A stretch of DNA of 60,000 bases from Symsagittifera roscoffensis (GCF_963678635.1 NC_087069.1:29306776-29366775); one strand, 5' to 3'. Numbered from the stretch's first letter, positions 20,701 to 28,700 are shown. Numbers and translations are program-made. The notes: generated by a model from the letters alone, not told the origin.

Positions 20701-21540
20701 TTTCCATAGAAAAAATCAAGAAACTAACTCGTTTTTAGGATGATATTGTAGGTCGTAAAATAAAGACTACATTGACTCTGCAAAAAACAGTCCCATCTTA
20801 GTCAATATTTGAAAAAAAAACGCAATCAAACTTTCAGTCTTCATTCATTAATGTCAAGTTTGATTTTCAAATAATAACTCTTCCATAGATTTCCCTTGTA
20901 TTTTTTGGGGAAAAATTGCTCCAAATATTTTTCAGTTTCATTAACCAGGCGCTTACATAGATTGAGATCAACTCTTTCGCCTCATTGCAGAAACTAAATA
21001 AATTCTCATAGATCAGTTCACAAAAAATGGTCAAAATTTCTAGTAACCGCTGAAAAGCTTTGAGCTTCTATTTCAAAAATATGTTATAATATTCCTTAAC
21101 AGTTTGAATGAAAAATGATTGTAAGAACTTCATAAATCAAATTTATAATAATGTATGTACATAGCTTTGACTTCCCAATCACTGTGAATTGTTTTTTTTT
21201 TGAAATATTTTTTTATAGTTTTGAACAAAGTAATTGTCAACGGATCATGGAGAGAAAAAATAAAAAACCTGAATTTAAACCACTCACCCAGACTTGAAAA
21301 TTGGGCCAGCGCCTGCTCCATAAAATACATAGGCAACCCTACCAGGATAAGCATAACAAAATAAGGAATAAGAAAAGCCCCTCCACCATTTTGGAATACT
21401 TTGTAAGGGAAGCGCCAGACATTTCCAAAGCCAACACAACACCCAACTGCCGATAAGATGAACTCGAAGTTTGAACCCCAGTGACCTCTGCTGGACGCAG
21501 CACTATGGGTACTCGATGAGCTTTTACTCGTCGAAGTCAT
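2528..21540 (-). CDS. SLC6 family Na+/Cl--dependent transporter, complete eight-exon gene
   Basis: Plasma-membrane symporter that should couple uptake of a small neurotransmitter or amino acid to Na+ and Cl-. Exons in transcript order are 21540-21288, 16973-16753, 16161-15930, 15262-14828, 14251-14057, 7491-7331, 3723-3585 and 2730-2528. All junctions are GT-AG and in phase, giving 612 residues, normal for SLC6. An in-frame TAA lies 9 nt upstream of the ATG. Twelve membrane segments can be followed. TM1 has GNVWRFPY (residues 39-46). Gly37 replaces the Asp that marks monoamine carriers, so an amino-acid substrate (glycine, GABA, taurine or proline class) is inferred. The TM7 stretch NCGTS keeps the Asn and Ser of the chloride site, TM8 keeps the Asp-Ser of the Na2 site, and TM10 has an acidic gate residue. 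A cysteine pair and an N-W-T glycosylation sequon lie in the second extracellular loop. The substrate cannot be named from sequence. Confidence 0.95.
2731..3584. other. SLC6 intron 7
   Basis: Intron defined by the exon 7 donor and exon 8 acceptor. AT-rich, with no repeat or coding motif recognised. Confidence 0.7.
3585..3723 (-). CDS. SLC6 exon 7 (TM11 and first part of TM12)
   Basis: Residues 500-545, starting [10 protein letters not shown] and including the family FPWWA motif before TM12. The acceptor AACAG ends at 3724. The donor G|GTAGGA at 3584-3583 leaves phase 1. Confidence 0.92.
4079..4348. repeat. Foldback (hairpin) MITE-like element, ~120-bp arms
   Basis: The arm at 4079-4197 and the arm at 4229-4348 are reverse complements along their whole length with scattered mismatches, separated by ~31 bp. 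The outer ends read ATATATTACAAAAGGTGG and CCACCTATTGTTTTATAT. A similar end (CCACCTATTGTAACATATCACC) recurs at about 4454-4475, suggesting a family. Confidence 0.75.
4726..4925 (+). repeat. Dispersed repeat, copy 1
   Basis: Starts at a GGGTGTTTTCAAAAAC-like word and runs to TTTTCACTGCATTTTGTGCTGA. A diverged copy in the same orientation lies at 5992-6190. Non-coding and unclassified. Confidence 0.55.
5992..6190 (+). repeat. Dispersed repeat, copy 2
   Basis: Same order of blocks as 4726-4925: GGGTGTTT, the GCAGTAGGCAGCAAA / GCAATAGGCAACAAA block, TCTGATGATA and ACTGCATTTTGTGCTGA, with many substitutions and indels between blocks. Confidence 0.55.
7208..7235. repeat. Perfect 13-bp palindrome with a 2-nt loop
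   Basis: AAACTGTGACTTT is followed by TT and then its exact reverse complement. It lies in intron 6 close to exon 6. Confidence 0.7.
7331..7491 (-). CDS. SLC6 exon 6 (TM10)
   Basis: Residues 446-499, [10 protein letters not shown] through VNIYWK. It contains TM10 with an acidic residue at the usual extracellular gate position and the AYVYGVKRF motif. The acceptor is CGGCAG and the donor is AAG|GTAACC at phase 0. Confidence 0.93.
7575..7680 (+). repeat. Copy of the intron 5 MITE end plus flank
   Basis: A poly-C tract followed by ATCCGCCCCTGATCCCAAC and AAAAGCTATCTCAACTCATC. It matches 13906-13990 near the other end of the same intron, including sequence outside the MITE, so the end and flank were duplicated together. 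Confidence 0.6.
7821..8152 (+). repeat. 5' LTR of the intron 5 Ty3 element
   Basis: 332 bp, TG...CA ends, matches 13328-13659. The bases just after it, TGGCGCAGCC, begin with TGG as a tRNA primer-binding site should. Confidence 0.95.
8152..8661 (+). pseudogene. Ty3 Gag, N-terminal part
   Basis: Likely starts at the ATG overlapping the end of the LTR ([12 protein letters not shown]); the frame also extends upstream into the LTR, which is probably not translated. About 170 residues of matrix/capsid-like sequence end in a TAA at 8659-8661. The Gag frame resumes in other frames downstream, so this is a truncated product. Confidence 0.7.
8153..8170 (+). promoter_or_regulatory. Candidate primer-binding site of the intron 5 Ty3 element
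   Basis: TGGCGCAGCCAGCAGTTC follows the 5' LTR directly. The initial TGG would pair with the CCA end of a tRNA. I cannot say which tRNA. Confidence 0.4.
8790..9240 (+). pseudogene. Ty3 Gag, C-terminal part with nucleocapsid knuckle, frame-broken
   Basis: Fragments of the rest of Gag are spread over more than one frame. At 9139-9180 a CX2CX4HX4C zinc knuckle can be read (CNLCRKRGH then FAKCC), preceded by a second incomplete cysteine cluster (CYFC). A single-base frame change lies near 9105-9115, just upstream of the intact knuckle. The product would bind the element's RNA during packaging. Confidence 0.75.
9292..10032 (+). pseudogene. Ty3 protease and start of RT
   Basis: The retropepsin active-site motif [10 protein letters not shown] lies near residue 42, with the FLGLDL region downstream. 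It then runs into the RT N-terminus ([15 protein letters not shown], then [13 protein letters not shown]). The frame ends at 10032 because of a one-base frame change in the RT fingers region; coding continues in another frame from about 10030. Confidence 0.85.
10030..10225 (+). pseudogene. Ty3 RT, middle fragment
   Basis: Continuation of RT in a shifted frame: [18 protein letters not shown] and the motif A stretch [16 protein letters not shown] with its catalytic Asp. It stops at 10223-10225, where another frame change is needed to reach the palm sequence that follows. Confidence 0.85.
10230..11042 (+). pseudogene. Ty3 RT palm and RNase H
   Basis: Contains [12 protein letters not shown] (motif B region), the catalytic YLDD box in [10 protein letters not shown], the RT thumb and connection, and RNase H ([13 protein letters not shown], then [11 protein letters not shown]). 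It ends in a premature stop at 11042 inside RNase H because of a frame change around 11030-11045. Coding resumes upstream of 11099. Confidence 0.88.
11099..13168 (+). pseudogene. Ty3 end of RNase H, integrase and long C-terminal tail
   Basis: A 689-codon frame. It begins with the tail of RNase H ([16 protein letters not shown]), then the HHCC zinc finger, then the integrase core. Catalytic residues are Asp222 and Asp281, but position 317, exactly 35 residues after Asp281 where the catalytic Glu belongs, is Lys (GLVKRT). That alone should abolish strand transfer. The last ~300 residues are Ser/Pro-rich and low in structure. A run of ten G near 11370 encodes a Gly stretch. Confidence 0.9.
13328..13659 (+). 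repeat. 3' LTR of the intron 5 Ty3 element
   Basis: 332 bp, the same length as the 5' copy, ending AATCTCA before the target duplication GAGGG. A short purine run (GCGGGGAA) just upstream is the candidate polypurine tract. Confidence 0.95.
13906..13990 (+). repeat. MITE right end plus flank, matches 7575-7680
   Basis: Poly-C, AATCCGCACCTGATGCCAAC, then AAAAGCTATCTCAACTCATC. It is the counterpart of the copy near exon 6. Confidence 0.6.
14057..14251 (-). CDS. SLC6 exon 5 (TM8-TM9)
   Basis: Residues 381-445: SPLWAVLFF and [10 protein letters not shown] (TM8, with the Asp-Ser pair of the Na2 site), an intracellular loop, then TM9. The acceptor is CTGCAG and the donor G|GTAAGA. The 6.6 kb intron that follows has been invaded by an LTR retrotransposon. 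Confidence 0.93.
14252..14827. other. SLC6 intron 4
   Basis: Intron between exons 4 and 5. Most of it is a reverse-oriented copy of the hAT-like MITE (14411 to ~14700). Confidence 0.7.
14411..14700 (-). mobile_element. Second copy of the hAT-like MITE, reverse orientation
   Basis: Begins CAGGGGCGAAATTAGG followed by a run of fourteen G. Its interior (CCCTAAAACTTTTCTAAAGGCGCC) matches the reverse complement of 13780-13850 in the intron 5 copy. The distal end is not clear. Confidence 0.55.
14828..15262 (-). CDS. SLC6 exon 4 (TM5-TM7)
   Basis: Longest exon, residues 236-380. It carries TM5, the LIRGLTLPG loop, TM6 (QIIFSLALG) and TM7 ([10 protein letters not shown]). Ser in TM6 and Asn/Ser in TM7 are the residues that form the chloride site in Cl--dependent family members, so Cl- coupling is inferred. 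It ends at VQMP plus one base, with donor GTAAGT. Confidence 0.94.
15263..15929. other. SLC6 intron 3
   Basis: 0.67 kb intron bounded by GTAGCT and TTATTAG. Nothing else recognised; an overlapping 125-codon plus frame at 15493-15870 has no family motif. Confidence 0.7.
15930..16161 (-). CDS. SLC6 exon 3 (end of second extracellular loop, TM4)
   Basis: Encodes residues 159-235, including the family motif SPAEEFW, the GIDQVGS stretch before TM4 and TM4 itself. The sequence NDNWTSP contains an N-W-T glycosylation sequon. The acceptor is TTGTAG and the donor G|GTAGCT. Phase 1 at its end matches exon 4. Confidence 0.93.
16162..16752. other. SLC6 intron 2
   Basis: 0.59 kb AT-rich intron bounded by GTATGC and TTGTAG. 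It contains two similar short blocks (GCGGCCATAAAA near 16446 and 16600). Confidence 0.7.
16753..16973 (-). CDS. SLC6 exon 2 (TM3 and start of second extracellular loop)
   Basis: Encodes residues 85-158. The acceptor TTGCAG ends at 16974 and completes the Gly codon begun in exon 1, joining FSSLG to PVSLWK as expected for the family. It carries TM3 ([10 protein letters not shown]) and the [14 protein letters not shown] part of extracellular loop 2, with the conserved cysteine pair. The donor is GTATGC, phase 0. Confidence 0.93.
17815..18550 (+). repeat. Intron 1 duplication, unit 1
   Basis: Blocks GATAATCGAGCAGTCTTGTT, CAGATCTGAAAA, AACTGTATAGTT, AGACATTA, GGATAAATTCAG and a later TGCGCGGCAAATTATCCCGC block recur in the same order at 18668-19545. 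Unit 1 also contains an internal diverged repeat of itself (about 18040-18200). Confidence 0.6.
18668..19545 (+). repeat. Intron 1 duplication, unit 2
   Basis: Diverged direct copy of 17815-18550, about 0.9 kb downstream. Shared blocks include GAGCAGTCTTGTTTCACATC, TGGATAAATTCAGATCTAAT and a terminal ATTATCCCGC block. No coding capacity. Confidence 0.6.
21288..21540 (-). CDS. SLC6 exon 1 (N-terminus, TM1-TM2)
   Basis: Encodes residues 1-84: a Ser/Thr-rich cytoplasmic tail, then TM1 with the unwound GNVWRFPY signature and the NGGGAF loop, then TM2. The donor reads G|GTGAGT at 21287-21286 and leaves one base of a Gly codon (phase 1). Reading on past the donor leaves the SLC6 family pattern at once, which supports the boundary. 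Confidence 0.95.
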
Positions 21541-22340
21541 GACTATTTAGTTAATTAATATTGTTCTGCGGTTAACAACAAAAGCGTCCAAGTAGAATGG
21601 GCCGATTATCAATGAAAAAGTTTATATCGTTTTTTATTTTTCTGAAGTTAATATAGATTTTAGGCCATTTTTTTGAATTTCTCGATTGTTTCTTTCAAAA
21701 TTAGATATTTGCAAGTTGATTACTAAGTATATGCTTGATTATCAACAGCTAATTAATCTCCAGTCGCGAGGTACAGAATCTAGTAATATGTACCTGAATA
21801 GATACATGTCAAGTAAGATAAACAGATTTATGCATCAAGTAATCTGTAATTATGATATGGCAGACCAGATGGTTTTTACTGGCGCTAATCAAGACCAGTT
21901 AAAAGTAAGAATAATAGCATCCAATAGTAAAAAGTAAACACGATTTTAGCCAGCGCAGTCACTCACGGTTAACCAGGTGTACAAAACGTGACTCTCAGTT
22001 TAGATCAAGTCTTTGGCATTTTTCAACGATTGGTTTGTTTTAGTCATTTTCATTTTCGGTTCAGCTCATTTTCAGACTTCGCATGCTGTGACTAACAAAA
22101 GAGGTCTCGAAGACCACTTCATGCGGTTATTCTTTCAAATCTGCACTACTTCGGAATTTTCTTAAATCTCCAATGTGAACATTTGAATATTAAAGACAAC
22201 AAACAATGGAAATTTCCAAAAGTCTCTTTCCAAATTTTTATTATTCCAAAGAAATATTTGACCGTTTTGGAAGACTTGCGTTGAAAAACGAACGCACCTC
22301 CAAGATAACTTTGAACACTTAATTACTGCACTTAAAAAGT
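21541..22340. other. Upstream flank and presumed promoter region of the SLC6 gene
   Basis: An in-frame TAA lies just before the ATG. No TATA box at a convincing distance was identified on the minus strand. The plus frame 21686-21937 has no family similarity I recognise. Confidence 0.4.
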
Positions 22341-22344
22341 TGCC

Positions 22345-22620
22345 TTGTTTTTCAAGCTCAACTGGTTTTTCTCAGCAGCCGCTGGCTGGAAACTAATTTT
22401 GAAGCTGTTTTTACTCATTCTGGTTGACTGGAAGACACAATTTTTAGTAAGAAAATCTAAAGCCAGTCTCAAGTGTTCGGCAATTTTTCAGCCGCTTAAT
22501 GTATTAACACCTCAAAACTGACCTTGAACATCTTGATCAGCTTTAGCTGTTTTTTAGCCTGATTTGTTTTTTTTGGCTGGGAATGCAATGAGTCGACAAG
22601 GATGAACAGAACTGATCGAC
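22345..22620 (+). repeat. Non-coding duplication A, copy 1
   Basis: Order of blocks: GAAGCTGTTTTTACTCATTC, TGTTCGGCAATTTTTCAGCC, TATTAACACCT, GATCAGCTTTAGCT, TTTGGCTGGGAATGCAATGAGTC. The same order occurs at 23200-23395. Confidence 0.6.
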
Positions 22621-22665
22621 AGGATGATCAGAACTGATCACTGATCTTTTGAAAATTCTTTCGAA

Positions 22666-23180
22666 AACAGCTCACACGCAATATTGAAAAACTCGGTTGC
22701 AATCTCGACGCAATTTTACTATCTCAAATTTAGAATACTTTCATAATTGAGGCGTTGTACGAAAATTTTTTGGAAAGAAGACTGTACACTGTTAACTCCA
22801 AGGTATTGGCGAGTTTGGTGATCTTGAGCGGGGCTAAAAAATACGATTTTTTTTTGCTTTTTTTAACTTGAACGATCAAGATGAGCATCTTCAGTATAAT
22901 TATTTTCATTCAGATACTACAAACGAAAAAATATATGACCAGCAATTGGACCAGCAATTTATGCCAAATTCGGATAAGCATTAGTATAATTAATACTATC
23001 TGAAGCAGAAAGCAAAATTTATCACACTAAAGATGTTAAATAAGCGTTTTTTTTATACTTTCGAATTTTATGATAAACTTTTCCCATATCCTATGAAATA
23101 TTATTTTAATTAATTTTTTTCTTAAATGAAATAGAAAGCCCAGAGTGTAAGTGGCAATTACCATGCAAGTAAGTTGATTT
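22666..23180 (+). repeat. Non-coding duplication B, uninterrupted copy
   Basis: Starts AAAACAGCTCACACGCAAT and ends GCAATTACCATGCAAGTAAG. It is the intact counterpart of a second copy at 24905-25243 plus 28941-29110, which a retroelement has split. Its uninterrupted ATCTGAAGC is the empty-site reference. Confidence 0.75.
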
Positions 23181-23199
23181 AAGGATATGAAGCTAAACA

Positions 23200-23395
23200 T
23201 GAAGCTGTTTTACCCATTCAGGTTGTCAGGAAGATGCATTTTTAGTGTGAAAATCTAAAACCAATCAAGTATTCGGCAAATTTTCAGCCTCTTAATATAT
23301 TAACACCTTAAAATTGAACTTGATCAGCTTTCTTTAGCTTGATTTGATTTTATTTGGCTGGGGTTGCAATAAGTCAACAATGATCTCCGATGATC
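23200..23395 (+). repeat. Non-coding duplication A, copy 2
   Basis: Diverged copy of 22345-22620: GAAGCTGTTTTACCCATTC, GTATTCGGCAAATTTTCAGCC, TATTAACACCTTAAAATTGA. Confidence 0.6.
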
Positions 23396-24904
23396 AAAAC
23401 GAGCAGTCTTTCAGATTCTTTGATAAAAAAGTTGAAAACCTTTTGGACTCAACTATAATAAGTTACATCATTTATGGAGACATGTAACAAAAATCCTTTT
23501 TTAAAAAAATGATTTAAGTTTATACTCAATTACGTTTTTCTTACAATGACATTAAAAAAGAGTATATAGTTTGTTGAAGTTAAAGCCAAATTTTTGGCAA
23601 GTTCGTTGACCTCGAGCCTCTTAATCGATTTTAAAAAAGTCGTAATAGATGAATTATATTTTTTCAATATCAATTTTACGCGCTCAGCCGAGTGAGAGGT
23701 TGACTTTTGACATCCAATTGAGCAGTTTTAAATTTAAAAATTTTGTTCTTTATCGTTCTAACTTGTTGAGCAGTGAAAAGCGTTTAGACATGCTGTCAAA
23801 ATTTAAAAGGAATGCACATTTTTAGTGACGTTTGTGTTATAAATAACTTAAGCCCAAATTTTCAAACCAGTTATCATTGAACAACGTTGTTCAGAAAATG
23901 AACTAAAATATAATACACAAATAATTGACAAAAATAAACGCGAATTTTTTTTTGGCGTTTTTAGATTTATTTTAGCTCGTGAGGTGACGCTGACCAAAAA
24001 TTTTATCAACTATCTTTTAACGAAACTAGCCAAGTTGTGCAAACTGCGAGAAAACAATTTTATGAGCTTACTGGTCTAGCAACATACAATAAATGGTCTA
24101 TTGTTTGAACAGGATAAATTCAAATAGAAAACAAGGCTGCTCGTATCAGGGCGGAAACGTGAATGTTCCGACTGCCTTTTAAGGTTTATGGAGCAGTATT
24201 AACATAGAAAATTTAAATGTAAGAAAATTTAACGATTTTTTATTCTAAATTTGAAGTAATTTAAATCACAAAGTGATAGATTTCGCTCCTTGTAACAGAT
24301 CAATTACGACAGACCAGCGTCCTTCAGTCAATGCGGAACAAATTCGAAGACTGATTAAGTCTCCGCTTACGCGTTAGTAGCACGAAAAGTGTCGCACTTT
24401 GATTGTCTCAAATTAGCCAGAACGGCAATATTTAAACCTCCATAAATTTACAAAAAATGATCCTAGGTGAATTGTATTTTCAAATTTAAGCTACATACAA
24501 CAATATCTTCTGAAAGACACAAAAACTTCCGTCACAAATGGCCATTTAAAAAGTCTAAAATTGTTTGAAAAAAACCTACACCGAGCACAAATATTCCGTT
24601 AGTTTTGTTACAAAAATTAGAACAAAAAGCAAATAATATAATTCAAACACCTTTTTTGAAATCATTCGGACTTCTAAGTCCATAATTAGTTCAAAATTAT
24701 ACAGGGTTGTCTGAGAAACATGAAAAAGGTCACAAAAGTTAGAAATAAAAAAGTTCGAACAACCTATAGCTTTTGGAAGCGTTTTTCAAACTCTGGCCTT
24801 CAAGCTAAAATTTACTCAAAATAGCTCTTTTGCATTTTGATTTTCCTTTTTTTATAGTTTTTTTTTCAGTTTTTTGCTCTGAAAAAAAATGTATTGCAAA
24901 ACGC
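23396..24904. other. AT-rich intergenic stretch, nothing recognised
   Basis: No coding frame or known family motif on either strand between the duplicated blocks. Confidence 0.5.
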
Positions 24905-25243
24905 TTGTGAAAACAGCTCACGCGCAATTTTGAAAACTCGGTTGCAATCTCGACGCAAATTTACTATCTCAAAGCTAGAATACTTTCATATTTGAGACGT
25001 CCTATAATAAATTTGAAGAAATAAAACTGTGCACTGCTAACTCCAATGTTTGGGCAAGTTTGTTGATCTCGAGCAGGTAAATAAGATTCGATTTTTTTGC
25101 CTTTTTGAAACTTTGACGATCAAGATGAGCATCTTCAGTATAATTACATTCATTCAGATATTATAAACGAAAAAAAGTATATGACCAGCAATTGGACCAG
25201 CAATCTATAACAAATTCGGATGAAGATAAGTAGAATTAATATT
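24905..25243 (+). repeat. Non-coding duplication B, left half of the interrupted copy
   Basis: Matches 22666-23010 (AAAACAGCTCACGCGCAAT, CTCGGTTGCAATCTCGACGC, ATGACCAGCAATTGGACCAG) and then breaks off at the target duplication of the inserted element. Confidence 0.75.
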
Positions 25244-25253
25244 ATCTGAAGCT

Positions 25254-25400
25254 ATTCGTAGTGCACGCTTGATGTCTCCCTCAGTTACTTTCTCGCATAC
25301 CAACGGAGCAATGTCTCCTTTCCTGTTTGTCTGTCGATTGAATCCCCGTTTATTGTCCTTGGGCTTATATGTGTTCAACCTGGATAAAAACCTCGAGCAG
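25254..25400 (-). pseudogene. Inverted 5' segment of the non-LTR element
   Basis: Read on the minus strand it encodes RQTNRKGDIAPLV and EGDIKRALRIA, which matches the plus-strand segment at about 26282-26430 (RQT, then a shifted frame). The two copies differ at many bases, and here an intact CAG stands where the plus copy has TAG (26299-26301). Inversion next to the 5' target duplication resembles the 5' inversions of target-primed reverse transcription, but the segment is duplicated as well as inverted. Confidence 0.7.
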
Positions 25401-25761
25401 TGCAACTAATTGTATTTAGCCTAACTGTTGTGATAAACTTATTAAATAGTTTCAGAGTGTTTTTCTGTGGAGGGGCTAGCAGTTAGTGAGCCCCATATAC
25501 TTCTGGTTAACTCTGGGACCTCGTCATATCGCGCGCCTGGACTGGATCCCCCCCCCCCCACGACTGCCATATTCATTCTATTGACACCGTTCTGATCGCA
25601 ACCCATGTGCTAACCCGAGGTGCACTTGACCTCGCAACAACACGTTTCCTGCTCGGTGCTGAAAAGCTCCAGGCAATGGTCGGACACCTTCATCTGCGCA
25701 AAGTGCTTAGGATGCCCTATCATCCAATGGTCAGGCCTCCCATACAGGCCTCACGCAGCGG

Positions 25762-26301
25762 ATGGCGATCCTTGATATTCATGACCAGGATAACCATGAT
25801 GCTATGCTGGGGGCTGAAAGCTCAATACTCACCCAAGACTTTGCTGGTATGAACATTCATGATGAATATGCCACCCAAGAACAATTTGACAAGAAGAGAT
25901 GGAAGTGTCCCGTCTGCCACCGCTCGGTTGCCATCCTCTCCGATAGTACGCTCCGGTCTCATGGCTCTGTGGGAAATCGGTGTGCAGGGAAGGCATCAGC
26001 GCCAGCTCACGCAACGGGTGCGCAGGTTATATGCGCCTTCTCGGGCGATGACTTCGCAAAGCTGTTCAAAGGTGACCAGCCGAGGATTCTGAAGTACATT
26101 CCGAAAGCTGCTCGACCGTCAGTGGTAACAGCCCTGACTGAGTATCTCGACAAAGTACATTCGGATCCCGCAGACAAATTCGCGTGGGCTAAGCTGCTGA
26201 TAGTCTTCACCACGTGTCTCAAAGCCCTGCCAAGAGGAGGCTCTGCACATCAGGGAAATCTCACCTCAATGGTCAAGAAGCAGACTGCTGCTTTTATCTA
26301 G
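25762..26301 (+). pseudogene. Non-LTR element, N-terminal region with CCHC zinc finger
   Basis: Residues ~49-75 hold WKCPVC followed by a LRSHG...RC stretch, a C2HC finger of the kind that precedes the RT in site-selective LINEs. It is followed by the conserved ILKYIPKAARPSVVTALTEYL and WAKLLIVFTTCLKALPRGG region. The frame ends at a TAG that reads CAG in the inverted copy, so it is a nonsense mutation within a longer protein. Confidence 0.75.
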
Positions 26302-26642
26302 GCTGAACACATTGATAAGATCAAGGACGTGGAGCCAATCGACAGACAAACAAGAAAGGAGACATTGCTACGTTGGTATAGGAGACAGTAAGTGAGAGAG
26401 ACATCAAAGGTGCACTACCAATAGCGACTAGTGATGGTATTATTGCACCGACTCTCGAGAATGCTGAGAAGCTCGCAAAGCTAAACAGTCACCAGCACCG
26501 ATCGACAGGCGGCCCTTCCCGTCGCGCAATCCTGAACCAATCCGAGTGTCAACTCAGTTTGTTCTTGAATGCATCCGGTCGTTTGCAACTGGAACAAATG
26601 CTGGACCGGGCCGCCTAAGGGCGCAACATCTTCATGACGCCA

Positions 26643-26897
26643 CCTCACGCGACGCAAACGAAGCCGGTTGCAGACTGTTGACACTCCTTACAAGATTCAC
26701 AAAAAGCCAGAAGTAGGCATCCATTCGATCGGTATTACGCTGAGAACTTGCCGGGAGTTGTGTCTCGAAACCTCACGCGACGCAAACGAAGCCGGTTGCA
26801 GACTGTTGACACTCCTTACAAGATTCACAAAAAGCCAGAAGTAGGCATCCATTCGATCGGAAATACGCTGAGAACCTGCCGGGAGTTGTATCTCGAA
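26643..26897 (+). repeat. 128-bp tandem duplication inside the non-LTR element
   Basis: CCTCACGCGACGCAAACGAA starts at 26643 and again at 26771. The two units are nearly identical (a few substitutions such as GTATTAC / AAATACG), so the duplication is younger than the decay of the element around it. Confidence 0.9.
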
Positions 26898-26987
26898 ATC
26901 GAAAACACCTCGACTGTTGCACCAATTTGAACTTTTCTAATTAGGGACCGGAACGCGCAACTGATGCGAAGCAGCCGTTCACGCAGC

Positions 26988-27405
26988 AATGGCCGACGCA
27001 CGCAATGACACTGCTTTCTTGAAGATAGACTTCCGAAACGCGTTCAATACAGTCAGACGCGATACTGCAGCTGAAGTTATTTGTGAGCTTACAAATTTTA
27101 CCAAACATGCTACAAGAGTTCCACTTTGCTGTTCTACGGTGACCATCTTTTGAGCTCTGATGAGGGATTCTAGCAAGGAGAACCTATCTCATCCATCGGC
27201 TTCTCGCTGTGCATCCAAGATATCCTTGAGAGAATGCAAGCCACATTCAAGCAAGGTTATCTGGACGACGTGTCTTTGGGCGGACTTTGGGAAGTGGTTC
27301 TCGAAGATCTCTCAAAGCTGACGGACCAAGCGAAAAGAATTGGCCTAGGACTGAATGCGTCAAAATGTGAGCTGACTGTCATCGGGCATACTTTTTTCTG
27401 AAATA
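26988..27405 (+). pseudogene. Non-LTR element reverse transcriptase palm, frame-broken
   Basis: MADARNDTAFLKIDFRNAFN (motif A with catalytic Asp) starts near 26988. The catalytic box GYLDDVSLGG lies near 27258-27287, followed by IGLGLNASKCEL. Several frame changes separate the two motifs. The enzyme would copy the element's RNA at a nicked target. Confidence 0.8.
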
Positions 27406-27729
27406 TTCCGCCGGTTCTCAAATGTGTGCCCTGGATTCGAGCTTATTGCTGTCAAAAATGGAACCATGTTATCATCCGCCCTTGGCTCGTCTGCATTACC
27501 ATCTGTTTTGACAGAAAAGGGCAACATGGTCAAGGGCTCTGCAAAACACAAGATTTACTCCCGCGGCACACAGCCGTTTTCCTGATTGAAAACTGTTTCT
27601 CCACTCCCAAACTAATGTACGCCTGCGCACCGCCCCCATTTTCTCTGCACCAGATGTCAATTCACAGATTGACTCGGAACTGAGATCCTCAGCGGAGCGC
27701 ATCCTGAATGTAGCCATGGATGAGATAAC

Positions 27730-28119
27730 ATGGGCGCAAATGTCTCTGCCAGTCAAATTGGTAGCTTTGGTCTACAAAACATGATTGACATCTCCAGCTC
27801 TGCCTATGTATCCTCAACCAAGGCCAACAGCGCGATGATTGGTCGACTTTTTAGTGACCATGCATATGAGCTGCCGATTGATGCGGCACTAGCAACATTT
27901 ATAGAGCGATTGAATGCTACGCCTCCAGACACGCAGACCTCCAAACAGACGTCATGGACGGAAAAGATCCAACGCCATACTCAATTGCGCCTTCTCCAAC
28001 GAACCACCGACACTGAGTTGGCAAGGTACAAAGGAGCCAGCTGCACTGGTTCAGGTGACTGGCTGAATGCACTGCCCTCTTTAAACTTGGGTCTTGAGAT
28101 GTCTGATGACTGCTTCTAG
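27730..28119 (+). pseudogene. Non-LTR element, thumb and post-RT region
   Basis: A 129-codon frame in phase with the element's conserved post-RT sequence, ending GSGDWLNALPSLNLGLEMSDD. An in-frame TAG at 28117-28119 interrupts it; the same frame resumes at once with ISACLRLGAPVINDCSC. Confidence 0.75.
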
Positions 28120-28371
28120 ATCTCAGCCTGTCTGCGGTTGGGTGCCCCTGTTATCAATGATTGCTCCTGTTTTTGCGGCGCCACCAACGACATGTTTGGG
28201 AACTATGCACTCACCTGCCCCAACATGAGAAGCAGGCCAACTCGCCACCAGACCTGCAACAGAGTGATACAGGAAGTGCTCAAATCCTCTAGTGTTCCGT
28301 CCACGCTAGAGCCTCAGGGACTCTTACGTGATGACGGAAAACGCCCAAATGGCGTGTCGCTGCTCAATTAG
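28120..28371 (+). pseudogene. Non-LTR element, C-terminal Cys/His finger and nuclease-like start
   Basis: ACLRLGAPVINDCSCFCGA, ALTCPNMRSRPTRHQTCN and GLLRDDGKRPNGVSLL are the conserved C-terminal blocks of this LINE type. The finger is C-x-C...C...H, and the DGKRP(D/N)G motif belongs to the restriction-like nuclease fold. Here the usual D of that motif is N. It ends in TAG at 28369-28371. Confidence 0.75.
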
Positions 28372-28700
28372 TGCCGAGGCTGTGTTCCAGCATCGGAACT
28401 TACATGCACACACAGACTCGCCATCAGCAACTCACGCCTGGCCACCAGTGTCGGACCTGTAGTTGCCACCGAAGCTGAGCACCGCAAGCGTGGCTACTAT
28501 TCTGCCCTTCCTGAGAACACTATTCTCGAGCCCGCTGCAATCGGGACGCTCGGCGAAATTACTAAAAGCAGTTATGATTTCTTGCGCACGATTGCTCTCC
28601 ACATGAAATCGCTTTCTACTGAGCCGCGCAGCTTTGCATTCCTCCACCAGCGACTAAGTAATAAAGTGCAGAGAGGAAGTGCTGGATGCATCCGGGATTC
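28372..28700 (+). pseudogene. Non-LTR element, last coding fragment
   Basis: Fragment reading ENTILEPAAIGTLGEI and SSYDFLRTIA...LHQRLS, the conserved end of this protein family, followed by a stop and a ~200-bp T-rich 3' untranslated region. Confidence 0.7.

Larger units (their letters stand above)
16974..21287. other. SLC6 intron 1
   Basis: 4.3 kb first intron, very AT-rich, with the diverged duplication described separately. Promoter-proximal introns can hold enhancers, but no recognisable site cluster was seen. Confidence 0.7.

Noticed and set aside
21686-21937. 83-codon plus frame upstream of the SLC6 gene
   Set aside because: No similarity to any family I know, and codon content resembles the AT-rich background.
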